Below the pieces are notes generated by a model. The model saw only the letters and a program-made list of their open reading frames with translations, made no database searches and had not been told where the DNA came from. This document shows positions 17,908 through 27,876 of a stretch of 64,000 bases of DNA, one piece after another. Each line of letters begins with the position of its first letter. Position 1 is the stretch's first letter. The DNA is from Paenibacillus sp. 453mf (GTDB lineage: Bacteria > Bacillota > Bacilli > Paenibacillales > Paenibacillaceae). The stretch covers positions 548,862 to 612,861 of the forward strand of contig NZ_FPAC01000001.1 in NCBI RefSeq assembly GCF_900116105.1. Direction: 5' to 3'. The position numbers were made by a program, and so were the translations under genes.

Positions 17908-18942
17908 ATGAAGAAAGTACTAAGTTTGTCTTTAAGCATGATTCTAGCAGCTTCCGTTGCACTCGCTGGTTGCGGCAATGACAACGACAGCAGCTCGCAA
18001 GGCAGCGGTGAAGGAGGAGGTAGCGCAGCTGAATCTTCTGCAAAAATCGGAATGGTTACTGACGTCGGCGGTGTAAACGATAAATCCTTTAACCAATCTG
18101 CTTGGGAAGCGCTTGAAGCAGTTAATGCAGAAACAGGTGCAGAAGTTAAATATCTTCAAAGTAAATCCGATGCGGACTACAACACAAACTTGAATACATT
18201 CGTCAAGGACGAGTACTCTTTGACTTGGGGAATTGGATACCAGCTGGCTGAAGCAATCAAGACAGTTGCTGAACAGAACCCTGAAGCTAAGCTTGCGATT
18301 ATCGACAGTGAAGTGGATGCTCCAAACGTCAAATCTGTAATGTTCGCTGAAGATCAAGGTTCCTTCCTTGTCGGTGTCATTGCAGGTAAAATGACAAAAA
18401 CAAATAAAGTTGGATTTGTCGGCGGAATGGATAGCCCGCTGATCAAGAAGTTCGAAATTGGATTTAGAGAAGGCGTGAAGGCTGTAAATCCAGATGCTGA
18501 GTTTATCCCTAACTACACTGGCGCATTTGACAAGCCTGACCTGGGTAAAACAGCTGCTGCTACAATGTACAATGAAGGTGTGGATATTATCTTCCATGCT
18601 TCAGGTGCAACGGGAACAGGCGTATTTAACGAAGCGAAGTCACGCAAAGATTCTGGACAAGATGTGTGGGTTATCGGTGTAGACAAAGACCAATCACTAG
18701 AGTTTGGTGATGAGATTACCCTGACTTCTATGATCAAGAAAGTAGACGAAGCAGTTAAGAAAGTATCCCTTGATGTTGTCAACGGAACTTTTGAACCAGG
18801 ATTAGAAGTGCTGGATTTGGCTGCTAACGGTGTTGGCGTAGCTGAGACTTCTACAGCAAACGTACCGGCAGACGTACTTGAGCTGGTCGAGGAATACAAA
18901 GAAAAAATTATTAGCGGTGAAATCACAATTCCTGCAGAGTAA
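17908..18942 (+). CDS. BMP-family substrate-binding lipoprotein (nucleoside-type ABC importer)
   Basis: A 344-residue surface lipoprotein of the basic membrane protein (PnrA/Med) family, which captures purine nucleosides for an ABC importer. The signal peptide ends with lipobox ALAGC (Cys22), followed by a Ser/Gly/Asn-rich linker to about residue 45. The BMP domain starts at KIGMVTDVGGVNDKSFNQSA, with TWGIGYQLAEA, AEDQGSFLVGVIAG, FIPNYTGAFDKPDLG and VIGVDKDQ, all typical. GGGGGA precedes the ATG. The ATPase and both permeases follow. An internal hairpin after this gene would let it be made in excess over the rest. Confidence 0.93.
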   Translation: MKKVLSLSLSMILAASVALAGCGNDNDSSSQGSGEGGGSAAESSAKIGMVTDVGGVNDKSFNQSAWEALEAVNAETGAEVKYLQSKSDADYNTNLNTFVKDEYSLTWGIGYQLAEAIKTVAEQNPEAKLAIIDSEVDAPNVKSVMFAEDQGSFLVGVIAGKMTKTNKVGFVGGMDSPLIKKFEIGFREGVKAVNPDAEFIPNYTGAFDKPDLGKTAAATMYNEGVDIIFHASGATGTGVFNEAKSRKDSGQDVWVIGVDKDQSLEFGDEITLTSMIKKVDEAVKKVSLDVVNGTFEPGLEVLDLAANGVGVAETSTANVPADVLELVEEYKEKIISGEITIPAE

Positions 18943-19003
18943 TTACGGCGATTGATTGATTCGTGTGAGAATAATATTGAATTTTACATGTAACGGATGT
19001 AAA

Positions 19004-19034
19004 ACAAGGCTGGTTTATATAACTAGCCTTGTTC
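19004..19034 (+). terminator. Intra-operon hairpin after the binding protein
   Basis: ACAAGGCT.GTT pairs with AACTAGCCTTGT, followed by TCTTAC, only a weak U-tract. It probably acts as a partial terminator or 3' stabiliser between the binding protein and the ATPase gene. Confidence 0.6.
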
Positions 19035-19082
19035 TTACGTCTAGGGTTAATACCATCAAATCAAATTTATAAGGGTGATCTC

Positions 19083-20627
19083 ATGGGTGCAGCAACTCCT
19101 GTCGTTGAGTTGAAGCAAATTACTAAACGCTTCCCGGGCATTGTCGCTAATGACTCTATAAGCTTGCAGCTGCATAAGGGAGAGATTCATGCACTGCTAG
19201 GCGAGAACGGCGCCGGAAAATCGACGCTGATGAATATTGTATTTGGTCTATATCAGCCTGATGAAGGTGGAATTGAAGTTGGAGGACAGCCTGTAATTAT
19301 TGATAGTCCTAATAAAGCCATCGAGCTAGGTATTGGAATGGTGCATCAGCATTTTAAATTGGTGCAGCCATTTACAGTAGCAGAGAATATTATATTGGGT
19401 TCCGAGCCTAAGAAATTGCTGGGCCTCAATATTAACTATAAAAAGGCAGTGGCAGAAGTTAAACGGTTGTCTGAGCTATATGGACTTAAGGTCGACCCTA
19501 ATGCAAAAATTGAAGAGATCTCTGTAGGAATGCAGCAGCGTGTCGAAATTTTGAAAACCCTTTACAGAGGCGCGGAAATTTTGATTTTTGATGAACCGAC
19601 AGCGGTATTGACCCCTCAAGAAATTTCGGAATTGATGGTGATCATGAAGAAGCTGGTCGCAGAAGGAAAATCCATCATTCTTATTACTCATAAACTGAAA
19701 GAAATCATGGAAGTATCAGATACAGTTACGATCATCCGCCGAGGAAAAGTAATTGATACGGTAAAAACGTCAGAGACGACTCCTAACGAGCTGGCAGAGA
19801 AGATGGTTGGCCGTAACGTTACTTTCAAGGTAGATAAAAAGCCCGCTGTTCCTAAGGAAACGGTGCTCGATATCCATGAATTAACCGCAAAAAATAAAGA
19901 AGGTATGGCCGTACTGGACAAGCTGAATCTGCAGGTTCGAGCAGGAGAGATTGTCGGAATAGCCGGAGTTGACGGTAACGGACAAAGTGAGCTGATTGAA
20001 GCGATTACTGGCTTGCGTAAAGTGAATTCAGGCAAAATTACGCTGAATAACAAAGAAATTACGAATGAGCCGCCCCGTAAAGTATCGGAAGCAGGTATCG
20101 GACATATTCCCGAGGACCGTCATAAGCATGGTCTTGTGCTGGACTTCTCTGTCAGCGAGAACATGGTGCTGGAATCCTACTACAAGGAGCCATATTCAAA
20201 GAAAGGGTTCCTGAATTTCAAAGCGATACAGGAGCACACGAAGAAGCTGGTCCAGGCCTTTGATGTAAGAACACCAAGCATTGATACCTTATCACGCGCA
20301 TTATCCGGAGGTAACCAACAGAAGGCGATCATCGCCAGAGAAGTGAACAAGAATCCGGATTTGCTTATTGCTGCCCAACCTACACGTGGTCTTGATGTAG
20401 GGGCTATTGAGTTCGTTCAGAAGCAATTGATTGCTCAGCGTGACCAAGGTAAGGCAGTGCTGTTGATTTCTTTTGAACTCGATGAAATTATGAATGTCTC
20501 GGATCGGATTGCGGTTATTTACGAGGGACATATTGTAGGTGAAGTGCTTCCAGAAGAGACCAATGATCAAGAGCTGGGTCTAATGATGGCAGGTAGCACC
20601 GTGAAGAGAGGTGCATCTAGTGAGTAG
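19083..20627 (+). CDS. ABC importer ATPase, duplicated (nucleoside/BMP type)
   Basis: A 514-residue ATPase with two ABC cassettes, as in sugar and nucleoside CUT2/NupO-type importers. Cassette 1: Walker A GENGAGKST, signature SVGMQQR, Walker B LIFDEPTAVLTPQE. Cassette 2: GVDGNGQSE in place of a canonical Walker A, signature LSGGNQQK, and LLIAAQPTRGLD where the aspartate and glutamate of Walker B are replaced; these losses are normal for the second cassette of this family. The start is the ATG at 19083 with AAGGGTG upstream; longer frames lack a site. It follows the binding lipoprotein and overlaps the first permease by eight bases. Confidence 0.92.
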   Translation: MGAATPVVELKQITKRFPGIVANDSISLQLHKGEIHALLGENGAGKSTLMNIVFGLYQPDEGGIEVGGQPVIIDSPNKAIELGIGMVHQHFKLVQPFTVAENIILGSEPKKLLGLNINYKKAVAEVKRLSELYGLKVDPNAKIEEISVGMQQRVEILKTLYRGAEILIFDEPTAVLTPQEISELMVIMKKLVAEGKSIILITHKLKEIMEVSDTVTIIRRGKVIDTVKTSETTPNELAEKMVGRNVTFKVDKKPAVPKETVLDIHELTAKNKEGMAVLDKLNLQVRAGEIVGIAGVDGNGQSELIEAITGLRKVNSGKITLNNKEITNEPPRKVSEAGIGHIPEDRHKHGLVLDFSVSENMVLESYYKEPYSKKGFLNFKAIQEHTKKLVQAFDVRTPSIDTLSRALSGGNQQKAIIAREVNKNPDLLIAAQPTRGLDVGAIEFVQKQLIAQRDQGKAVLLISFELDEIMNVSDRIAVIYEGHIVGEVLPEETNDQELGLMMAGSTVKRGASSE

Positions 20628-21699
20628 CATATTAAAATGGTTCACTAAGGATTCAATTATATATCCACTCGTTGCTATTATTATGGGTCTTCTATTGGGT
20701 GCAGTCGTTATGCTTATTGGCGGTTATAATCCTATAACGGCTTACGGAGCATTAGTCGAGAAAGTATTTGGAAGCACGTATAACATTGGGGAAACATTGC
20801 GTGAGATGACCCCGCTCATTATGACGGGCTTGGCGTTTGCCTTTGCTTCCCGTGCAGGACTCTTTAATATCGGTGCTGAAGGACAGTTTATCGTAGGTAT
20901 GACCGCATCCGCATTTGTCGGTATTAAGCTTACAGGGTTACCACTGATTATCCATGCGCCGCTTGCATTAATTGTAGGGGCTTTGGCTGGCGGTCTGTGG
21001 GCAGCTATTGCGGGCTATCTCAAGGCAACACGAGGAGTCAATGAAGTCATTACCAGCATTATGATGAACTGGGTTGCACTTTATCTGGGAAATCTCGTCG
21101 TAAGACAATTTATGCTTATGCCGGGTGAGAATCGCTCTGAAGAGATTCAACCATCTGCCTCCATTGCGATCGGTTGGTTGTCCGAGCTAATGAGTAATTC
21201 CCGTGTTCATTGGGGAACGCTGATTGCGATTCTCGCAGCGGTGGTATTCTATGTATTCATGTGGAAAACAAAGCAGGGCTTCGAGCTTCGTGCTGTAGGC
21301 CATAACCACCATGCAGCAGAGTATGCGGGTATGAAGGTGAATCGTAACATTGTCAAAGCCATGTTTATTAGTGGTATTTTGGCAGGGCTTGGCGGTGCCT
21401 TTCAAATTCTTGGTGTGTTCGGCTATCAAACGATTCTCCAAGGCTCTCCGGGTACGGGATTCGACGGTATTGCGGTAGCTCTTATCGGTATGAATCATCC
21501 ATTTGGTGTAATCTTGGGAGCCTTCCTATTCGGAGGATTGACATACGGATCTGCTGGAATGAGCTTCGCAGCAGATGTTCCACCGGAACTGATTCGTATT
21601 GTGATTGGCTCTATCATATTCTTCATTGCTGCACAAGGTATCGTGCGCTGGGTGCTTAAGCCCTTCTATGCGAAGCGCAAGAAAGAGAAGGTGTTGTAA
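20620..21699 (+). CDS. ABC importer permease 1 (NupP-like)
   Basis: A 359-residue integral membrane permease of the branched-chain/nucleoside type. About nine to ten hydrophobic segments are visible, with the family patterns GLAFAFASRAGLFNIGAEGQ and GVNEVITSIMMNWVALYLGN. The GTG at 20620 is chosen because AGAGGTG lies six bases upstream; a GTG at 20611 in frame sits inside that site. It overlaps the ATPase gene by eight bases and is followed after two bases by the second permease, so translation is coupled. Confidence 0.91.
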   Translation: MSSILKWFTKDSIIYPLVAIIMGLLLGAVVMLIGGYNPITAYGALVEKVFGSTYNIGETLREMTPLIMTGLAFAFASRAGLFNIGAEGQFIVGMTASAFVGIKLTGLPLIIHAPLALIVGALAGGLWAAIAGYLKATRGVNEVITSIMMNWVALYLGNLVVRQFMLMPGENRSEEIQPSASIAIGWLSELMSNSRVHWGTLIAILAAVVFYVFMWKTKQGFELRAVGHNHHAAEYAGMKVNRNIVKAMFISGILAGLGGAFQILGVFGYQTILQGSPGTGFDGIAVALIGMNHPFGVILGAFLFGGLTYGSAGMSFAADVPPELIRIVIGSIIFFIAAQGIVRWVLKPFYAKRKKEKVL

Positions 21700-21701
21700 T
21701 T

Positions 21702-22676
21702 ATGGATTTCATAACGCTCTCCGGACAGCTGATTAATACGACACTTGTCTTTGCAACAGCTCTTGTATTTGCTGCACTTGGTGGTATATTCTCGGAGCGT
21801 TCCGGTGTAACGAATCTGGGGATTGAAGGATTTATGATCTTCGGTGCTTTTGCTGCGGGTGTATCCGCCCATTATGCTCAAGAAGCAGGGATGACAGGTG
21901 GACAAGCGGCTTGGGTTGGTCTGATTACAGCAGCTGTATTGGGATTGGTTGTATCTCTGATCCATGCTGTAGCCTCTATCACTTTTAAGGCAGACCAGAT
22001 TATAAGTGGTATCGTCATTAACTTCTTGGCAGCAGGAAGTACATTGTATATGGTTAAGCTGCTGTTTGATGGGTCAGGGGAAACTCCGCTTATTGATGGG
22101 TTCAAAAAATGGAATCCAGTAATATTCGATGTGAAGCTGGCAGAAATTCCGTTCTTCGGTAATGTTTTTATTCATCATTATCCATCGACTTTCTTAGCTG
22201 TACTTTTTGTTATATTCACATTCTTGTTCCTGTACAAAACGCCATTCGGGCTGCGTCTCCGTTCCGTAGGGGAGCATCCAAGTGCTGCCGATACGATGGG
22301 GATTAACGTAACAAAATACAGATACCTTGCTGTTATGGCCAGTGGTGCGCTTGCCGGAATTGGAGGAGCTGTTCTTACACTCACGACAACAAATGTGTTT
22401 GCACACAATACAATTTCCGGACAAGGATATATTGCGATTGCTGCCATGATCTTTGGTAAATGGAATCCGATTGGGGCCTTCGGTGCAGCTCTCTTCTTCG
22501 GGTTGTCCCAAGCAGTCCGCAACTATATTCAAATGTTTGAATGGGCTCAGGCTATTCCCCAGGAAATTATTTTTATGCTGCCGTATCTGCTTACAGTCAT
22601 CGTACTCGTAGCTGCGGTCGGACGTTCAGCGGCACCTGCTGCACTGGGACAGCCATACGATCCAGGCAAACGATAA
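21702..22676 (+). CDS. ABC importer permease 2 (NupQ-like)
   Basis: A 324-residue permease, partner of the preceding gene. It shows ALGGIFSERSGVTNLGIEG, the counterpart of the loop motif in permease 1, and a coupling-helix-like EHPSAADTMGINVTKYRY. About eight to ten membrane segments are expected. AGAAGGTG lies upstream of the ATG. It closes the four-gene importer operon (lipoprotein, ATPase, two permeases), which ends at a strong terminator. Confidence 0.91.
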   Translation: MDFITLSGQLINTTLVFATALVFAALGGIFSERSGVTNLGIEGFMIFGAFAAGVSAHYAQEAGMTGGQAAWVGLITAAVLGLVVSLIHAVASITFKADQIISGIVINFLAAGSTLYMVKLLFDGSGETPLIDGFKKWNPVIFDVKLAEIPFFGNVFIHHYPSTFLAVLFVIFTFLFLYKTPFGLRLRSVGEHPSAADTMGINVTKYRYLAVMASGALAGIGGAVLTLTTTNVFAHNTISGQGYIAIAAMIFGKWNPIGAFGAALFFGLSQAVRNYIQMFEWAQAIPQEIIFMLPYLLTVIVLVAAVGRSAAPAALGQPYDPGKR

Positions 22677-22699
22677 CTTCATATTTAATCATCTATATC

Positions 22700-22740
22700 A
22701 GGTGATGCTTGCTCTAAGATGCAAGCATCACCTTTTTTTT
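22700..22740 (+). terminator. Terminator of the BMP importer operon
   Basis: AGGTGATGCTTGC, 8-base loop, GCAAGCATCACCT, then eight T. Confidence 0.94.
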
Positions 22741-22825
22741 GTACATGCAGGACATTGAAACATACATTCAAGACGATTTACGAATATGATGATTCTGAAT
22801 CCTACGAGAAGAAGGAGGGTAAAAG

Positions 22826-23242
22826 ATGAATAATTCTGTTAGTCTTAAGGACGCAAAGCGACTGATCGGACAGAATATCGTAGCCGTTCGCAAAGATGGT
22901 ACAAAAGTGACGGGCAAGCTCGTTAGCGTAACAGGAAATAAAATTATGCTTCAGCCGACGGAAGAAAAAGATGCAGGTACACGGGCGATTCTTCCGCTTG
23001 TCCTATTTGATTTATTGGCAGTTGGAACTTTGCCATTCGCAGGTGGATTTGGCGGGGGCTTCGGAGGCGGATATGGTCCGGGAGGATTTCATGGCGGATC
23101 TGGATACGGAGGCAAAGGTCCAGGTGGCGGATATGGTGGCTTCCCTGGTTATGGACCTGGACCAGGATATGGACCGGGGCCAGGTTACGGACCAGGGCAA
23201 GGCTATGGAGGATTTGGGTTTAAAAATAAATTTTTCTATTAA
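22826..23242 (+). CDS. Gly/Tyr/Pro-rich repeat protein with Sm-like N-terminus
   Basis: A 138-residue protein of unknown function. Residues 1-60 form a predicted small beta fold resembling Sm/Hfq-like or DUF-type domains (IGQNIVAVRKDGTKVTGKLV). A short hydrophobic stretch (LPLVLFDLLAVGTLPFA, about 54-70) leads into a tail of glycine-rich repeats: FGGG/YGGG units, then three tandem GPGPGYGP-like units, ending in KNKFFY. Such tails occur in spore coat and cell-surface proteins. GAAGGAGGG precedes the ATG. No partner gene is evident. Assignment to the spore coat is a guess. Confidence 0.78.
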   Translation: MNNSVSLKDAKRLIGQNIVAVRKDGTKVTGKLVSVTGNKIMLQPTEEKDAGTRAILPLVLFDLLAVGTLPFAGGFGGGFGGGYGPGGFHGGSGYGGKGPGGGYGGFPGYGPGPGYGPGPGYGPGQGYGGFGFKNKFFY

Positions 23243-23290
23243 ATATTTCTATAGTAATGATAATATATTGTGTTCATTGTTTTCGATATT

Positions 23291-23743
23291 CTAGCATTCT
23301 TCTAATACTTTCTCGAACTCGTAGCAACGACCGATATCAACATATCGAAGCAACTTATATCCCATCTTCTGATAAAAATTAATTCCCTTCTTGTTTCCTT
23401 CATCCACCATAACTTTTGACTTCTTGCAGCCACGGGAAACCGCAAATTGTTCGGCTTTATTCAGTAATTCTTTGCCATGCTGCTTGCGCTGCTCTTTGGG
23501 ATAAACTGCCATCATGTCAATGTATAGTAAAGAACCATGCATCATGAAATGTACAAAACCAACAATATTGGATTCATAAGTAGCAGATGATACCAAGGTA
23601 ATCCCTCGGGACAATCGGCTTGGAATATCCTGAATGATCAAGTTGAGCTCATGCTTGCTCATATGTGAAATGGGCACAAGCTGGCTATGAATTAATTCCA
23701 TGATAGCTGCATCATCTTGCTTAGGTCTGCGATTACGAATCAT
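23291..23743 (-). CDS. GNAT-family N-acetyltransferase
   Basis: A 150-residue acetyltransferase of the GNAT fold, expected to transfer acetyl from acetyl-CoA to an amine. The acetyl-CoA-binding motif A is visible as DMMAVYPKEQRKQHGKELLNKAEQFA (V-x-x-x-x-R-x-x-G/H-x-G pattern), followed by NKKGINFYQKMGYKLL, the usual beta5-beta6 region. AAAGGAGGG is six bases before the ATG. It is monocistronic and leftward between two rightward units. The substrate is unknown. Confidence 0.85.
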   Translation of the reverse strand: MIRNRRPKQDDAAIMELIHSQLVPISHMSKHELNLIIQDIPSRLSRGITLVSSATYESNIVGFVHFMMHGSLLYIDMMAVYPKEQRKQHGKELLNKAEQFAVSRGCKKSKVMVDEGNKKGINFYQKMGYKLLRYVDIGRCYEFEKVLEEC

Positions 23744-23865
23744 GGATAACCCTCCTTTGTTGGGGCATACGGTATGGATGGGGCATTATATGCCTAAGGA
23801 GCTTGGTCATGTTCGGTTTTTCGTACAAAAATAGCTGATACAGTAAGGTTTGTACATGGATTGAC

Positions 23866-23880
23866 TATATTTTGAAAAAT
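23866..23880 (+). promoter_or_regulatory. Possible CodY box upstream of ilvB
   Basis: TATATTTTGAAAAAT matches the CodY consensus AATTTTCWGAAAATT at 11 of 15 positions and lies just before the ilvB -35. CodY represses ilv genes in Bacillus, so the location is sensible, but the match alone is modest. Confidence 0.4.
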
Positions 23881-23886
23881 AAAGTG

Positions 23887-23916
23887 TTGACTATTTCTAC
23901 AAATGAATCTTATAAT
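23887..23916 (+). promoter_or_regulatory. Sigma-A promoter of ilvB
   Basis: TTGACT at 23887-23892 and TATAAT at 23911-23916, spacing 18, placing the start near 23923, just before the T-box leader. Confidence 0.82.
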
Positions 23917-23950
23917 GTTCCTAACATTTAACCGCTATAGTTTATCGGCA

Positions 23951-24278
23951 ATGATGAGGACGAAGTTTTAAGGGCACTTATGTGCAGAGAGTGGACAGTT
24001 TTGGCTGAAAGTACCACCATAATCCCTTAAATACGAGCTCACCTCGGAGCTGTTTTCCTGAAAAGCAAGCGAAGTCCTTGCCTAATAGGGAAAATCGTAA
24101 GTCTACGTTACAGACGACAGGTATGAAGAATGGGTAGGTCTGTTGACCAACATTTCTTATTACTTGCTAAGGTCAGGTTCCGTGAGGAATTTGACAAACC
24201 TGGGTGGTACCACGGAAGTAACAACCTTTCGTCCCTCGCGAGGCATATATTATGTCCGCAGGGATGGAAGGTTTTTTT
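23951..24278 (+). promoter_or_regulatory. T-box leader of ilvB (leucine specifier)
   Basis: A complete T-box riboswitch: a GATGAGGACGAAG 5' part, stem I closed by TTTTAAGGG/CCCTTAA, the conserved TGGGTGGTACCACGG (24201-24215) that pairs with the tRNA acceptor end, and a terminator AACCTTTCGTCCCT.. / ..AGGGATGGAAGGTT plus seven T (24223-24278). The specifier is best read as CTC (24038-24040, leucine), because the surrounding CGAG-CTC-ACCTCGGAGC aligns with CGAAG-TTC-GCTCCGGAGC of the pheS leader in this same window. Uncharged tRNA-Leu would then permit ilv transcription. Confidence 0.93.
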
Positions 24279-24328
24279 GTTGTCTAACATGTCAGATTAA
24301 TGTAATCCTTAAGAAGGGGGAGATCTTC

Positions 24329-26074
24329 ATGAATGCGCATAATCCTGAAATGCGATCAACTGATCAACTACGTGAGAAATGGATGAAACCGGAAGTCATT
24401 ACAGGCTCGGAAATTCTGCTTCGAAGCTTGCTATTAGAAGGTGTTGAATGCGTCTTTGGCTACCCGGGGGGCGCGGTCCTATACATCTACGATGCAATGT
24501 ACGGATTTGAAGATTTCAAGCATTTGCTTACCCGCCATGAACAAGGCGCAATTCACGCAGCCGACGGATATGCTCGGGCAAGCGGCAAAGTAGGCGTATG
24601 TATCGCAACCTCCGGTCCGGGAGCAACTAACCTGGTTACAGGGATTGCAACAGCCTACATGGACTCGGTTCCACTCGTTGTCATTACCGGAAATGTCGTT
24701 TCGAGCTTGATCGGTACGGATGCATTCCAAGAAGCCGATATTACAGGGATTACGATGCCAATCACGAAACACAGCTATCTGGTTCGTTCAGTTGAGGATT
24801 TGCCGAGAGTGATTCATGAGGCATTTCATATTGCGAACACAGGACGCAAAGGTCCGGTACTCATCGATATTCCTAAGGATGTATCAGCTAACAAAACGCT
24901 GTTTATTCCGCAGACAGAACCTGTGAATATGCGAGGTTACAATCCAACAGTTACGCCTAACAAGCTTCAGCTTGATAAGCTGCATCAAGCGATTAAACAA
25001 GCAGAGCGACCAGTAATTCTGGCCGGCGGCGGCATTGTATACGCTGGAGCACATGAAGCATTGTTCGAATTTGTGAAGAAGACAGAGATTCCAATAACGA
25101 CAACATTACTTGGGCTTGGCGGATTCCCAAGCGGTCATGAGCTGTGGATGGGAATGCCAGGGATGCACGGCACGTATACAGCGAATCAAGCCATCCAGCA
25201 AGCAGACTTGTTGATTAACTTTGGTGCCAGATTTGATGATCGGGTAACCGGTAAGCTGGACGGTTTTGCCCCTCGAGCAAAGATTGTGCATATTGATATT
25301 GATCCTGCGGAGATTGGCAAAAATGTACCTACAGACATCCCGATTGTAGGAGATGTTAAGACGGTCCTTGAACTGCTCAATCATGAAGCAGCTCGTGCAG
25401 AACAAGCAGATGAGTGGCGGAACCAGATACGGGAGTGGAAAGGCGACCGTTTGTACAACTATAAAGATTCAGATGAAGTACTCAAACCACAATGGGTTAT
25501 TGAGATGTTGAATGACACGACGGAAGGCAGTGCAATTGTAACTACTGACGTAGGTCAGCATCAGATGTGGGCAGCTCAGTATTATAAGTTTAATCAACCG
25601 CGTTCATGGGTTACTTCCGGGGGACTTGGTACGATGGGCTTCGGATTCCCTTCGGCAATTGGTGCTCAAATGGCACATCCGGATCGCCTGGTTATCTCTA
25701 TTAACGGAGACGGTGGTATGCAGATGTGTTCTCAGGAGCTAGCGATCTGTGCAATCAACAAGATTCCGGTTAAGATTGTGGTTATCAACAATCAGGTGCT
25801 CGGAATGGTAAGACAATGGCAAGAGCTGATCTATGACAACAGATATAGCCATATTGATCTAGCTGGAAGTCCTGACTTTGTCAAACTGGCAGAGGCTTAC
25901 GGTGTCAAAGGTCTTCGTGCCACGAATAAGGAAGAAGCGCAGAAGATTTGGTCAGAAGCACTCGAAACGGAAGGTCCGGTTCTTGTAGAGTTTGTAGTTA
26001 ACAAGGAAGAAAACGTATATCCGATGGTAATGCAGGGATCGACCATTGATCAAATGCTGATGGGGGATGCATAA
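24329..26074 (+). CDS. ilvB: Acetolactate synthase, large (catalytic) subunit
   Basis: A 581-residue thiamine-diphosphate enzyme that condenses two pyruvates to acetolactate (valine/leucine) or pyruvate with 2-oxobutyrate to acetohydroxybutyrate (isoleucine). Landmarks: [16 protein letters not shown], the catalytic glutamate in [17 protein letters not shown] near residue 70, a FAD/UQ-like central domain, and the ThDP motif GDGGMQM...VVINN near 459-487. The start is the ATG at 24329 after GAAGGGGGAG; the frame is open further upstream only because the T-box leader lacks stops. ilvN follows after three bases. Confidence 0.96.
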   Translation: MNAHNPEMRSTDQLREKWMKPEVITGSEILLRSLLLEGVECVFGYPGGAVLYIYDAMYGFEDFKHLLTRHEQGAIHAADGYARASGKVGVCIATSGPGATNLVTGIATAYMDSVPLVVITGNVVSSLIGTDAFQEADITGITMPITKHSYLVRSVEDLPRVIHEAFHIANTGRKGPVLIDIPKDVSANKTLFIPQTEPVNMRGYNPTVTPNKLQLDKLHQAIKQAERPVILAGGGIVYAGAHEALFEFVKKTEIPITTTLLGLGGFPSGHELWMGMPGMHGTYTANQAIQQADLLINFGARFDDRVTGKLDGFAPRAKIVHIDIDPAEIGKNVPTDIPIVGDVKTVLELLNHEAARAEQADEWRNQIREWKGDRLYNYKDSDEVLKPQWVIEMLNDTTEGSAIVTTDVGQHQMWAAQYYKFNQPRSWVTSGGLGTMGFGFPSAIGAQMAHPDRLVISINGDGGMQMCSQELAICAINKIPVKIVVINNQVLGMVRQWQELIYDNRYSHIDLAGSPDFVKLAEAYGVKGLRATNKEEAQKIWSEALETEGPVLVEFVVNKEENVYPMVMQGSTIDQMLMGDA

Positions 26075-26077
26075 ATC

Positions 26078-26560
26078 ATGAATAGACATACGATTGCCGT
26101 ACTGGTAAATGATCAGCCAGGAGTACTTCAACGGGTATCAGGTCTGTTCGGTCGCCGCGGCTTTAATATTGAAAGCATCACGGTCGGTCAGTCTGAGGAA
26201 GCTGGATTATCCCGAATGGTTATCGTGACACTCGGCGATGAACATTTACTTGAGCAGATTGAGAAGCAGTTATACAAATTAATTGATGTGATCAAGGTGG
26301 TTAATTTGAGCTCCAATCCGATGGTTGCGCGTGAACTTGCACTGATCAAGATAAAAGCCGAGCCTTCGGTTCGTCCGGAAATTATGGGTCTTGTCGAAAC
26401 CTTCCGTGCTTCGGTTGTGGATATTGGCAACTCCAGCTTAATGGTGCAGGTCGTAGGAGATACAGATAAGATTGACGCGATGATCGAGCTTATCAAACCT
26501 TATGGTATCAGGGAATTATCCAGAACAGGTGTAACGGCAATGATCCGAGGAAACGTATAA
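26078..26560 (+). CDS. ilvN: Acetolactate synthase, small (regulatory) subunit
   Basis: A 160-residue regulatory subunit that binds valine through an N-terminal ACT domain and activates IlvB. It starts MNRHTIAVLVNDQPGVLQRVSGLFGRRGFNIESITVG, the standard ACT sequence, and continues into the C-terminal ALS_SS domain (RELALIKIKAEPSVRPEI... DIGNSSLMVQVVGD). The family length is about 160-170. It is separated from ilvB by three bases and from ilvC by 201 bases that hold a large hairpin. Confidence 0.95.
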   Translation: MNRHTIAVLVNDQPGVLQRVSGLFGRRGFNIESITVGQSEEAGLSRMVIVTLGDEHLLEQIEKQLYKLIDVIKVVNLSSNPMVARELALIKIKAEPSVRPEIMGLVETFRASVVDIGNSSLMVQVVGDTDKIDAMIELIKPYGIRELSRTGVTAMIRGNV

Positions 26561-26644
26561 ATATACTATTTTCGTATTCATTAGCCAGCCTGTTTTAACA
26601 TCACATTTTAGTCATTTACCGCGACAGGAATTTGCAGTCCTGAA

Positions 26645-27754
<1,110 letters not shown>

Positions 27755-27800
27755 GATTATAGTTGTCTATTCCTTATGAATCGTCGTACCAACAACAAGA

Positions 27801-27837
27801 AAAGCGGCCGTGCTGTTATAGCATAGGCCGCTTTTTT
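27801..27837. terminator. Terminator between ilvC and the aldo/keto reductase
   Basis: AAAGCGGCC pairs with GGCCGCTTT across a loop that can itself pair, with T-run on the plus side and A-run complement on the other, so it can serve both convergent genes. Confidence 0.88.
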
Positions 27838-27876
27838 GCTGCTGTATTTGAATGCTGTAAATAAATTGCAAATTCA

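Noticed and set aside
23090..23215. CRISPR-like short repeats
   Set aside because: The repetition is the codon pattern of the Gly-Pro-Tyr tail, without spacers.
24143..24328. Longer N-terminus for ilvB
   Set aside because: This stretch is the T-box antiterminator and terminator; the ATG at 24329 has its own ribosome-binding site and matches the family start.
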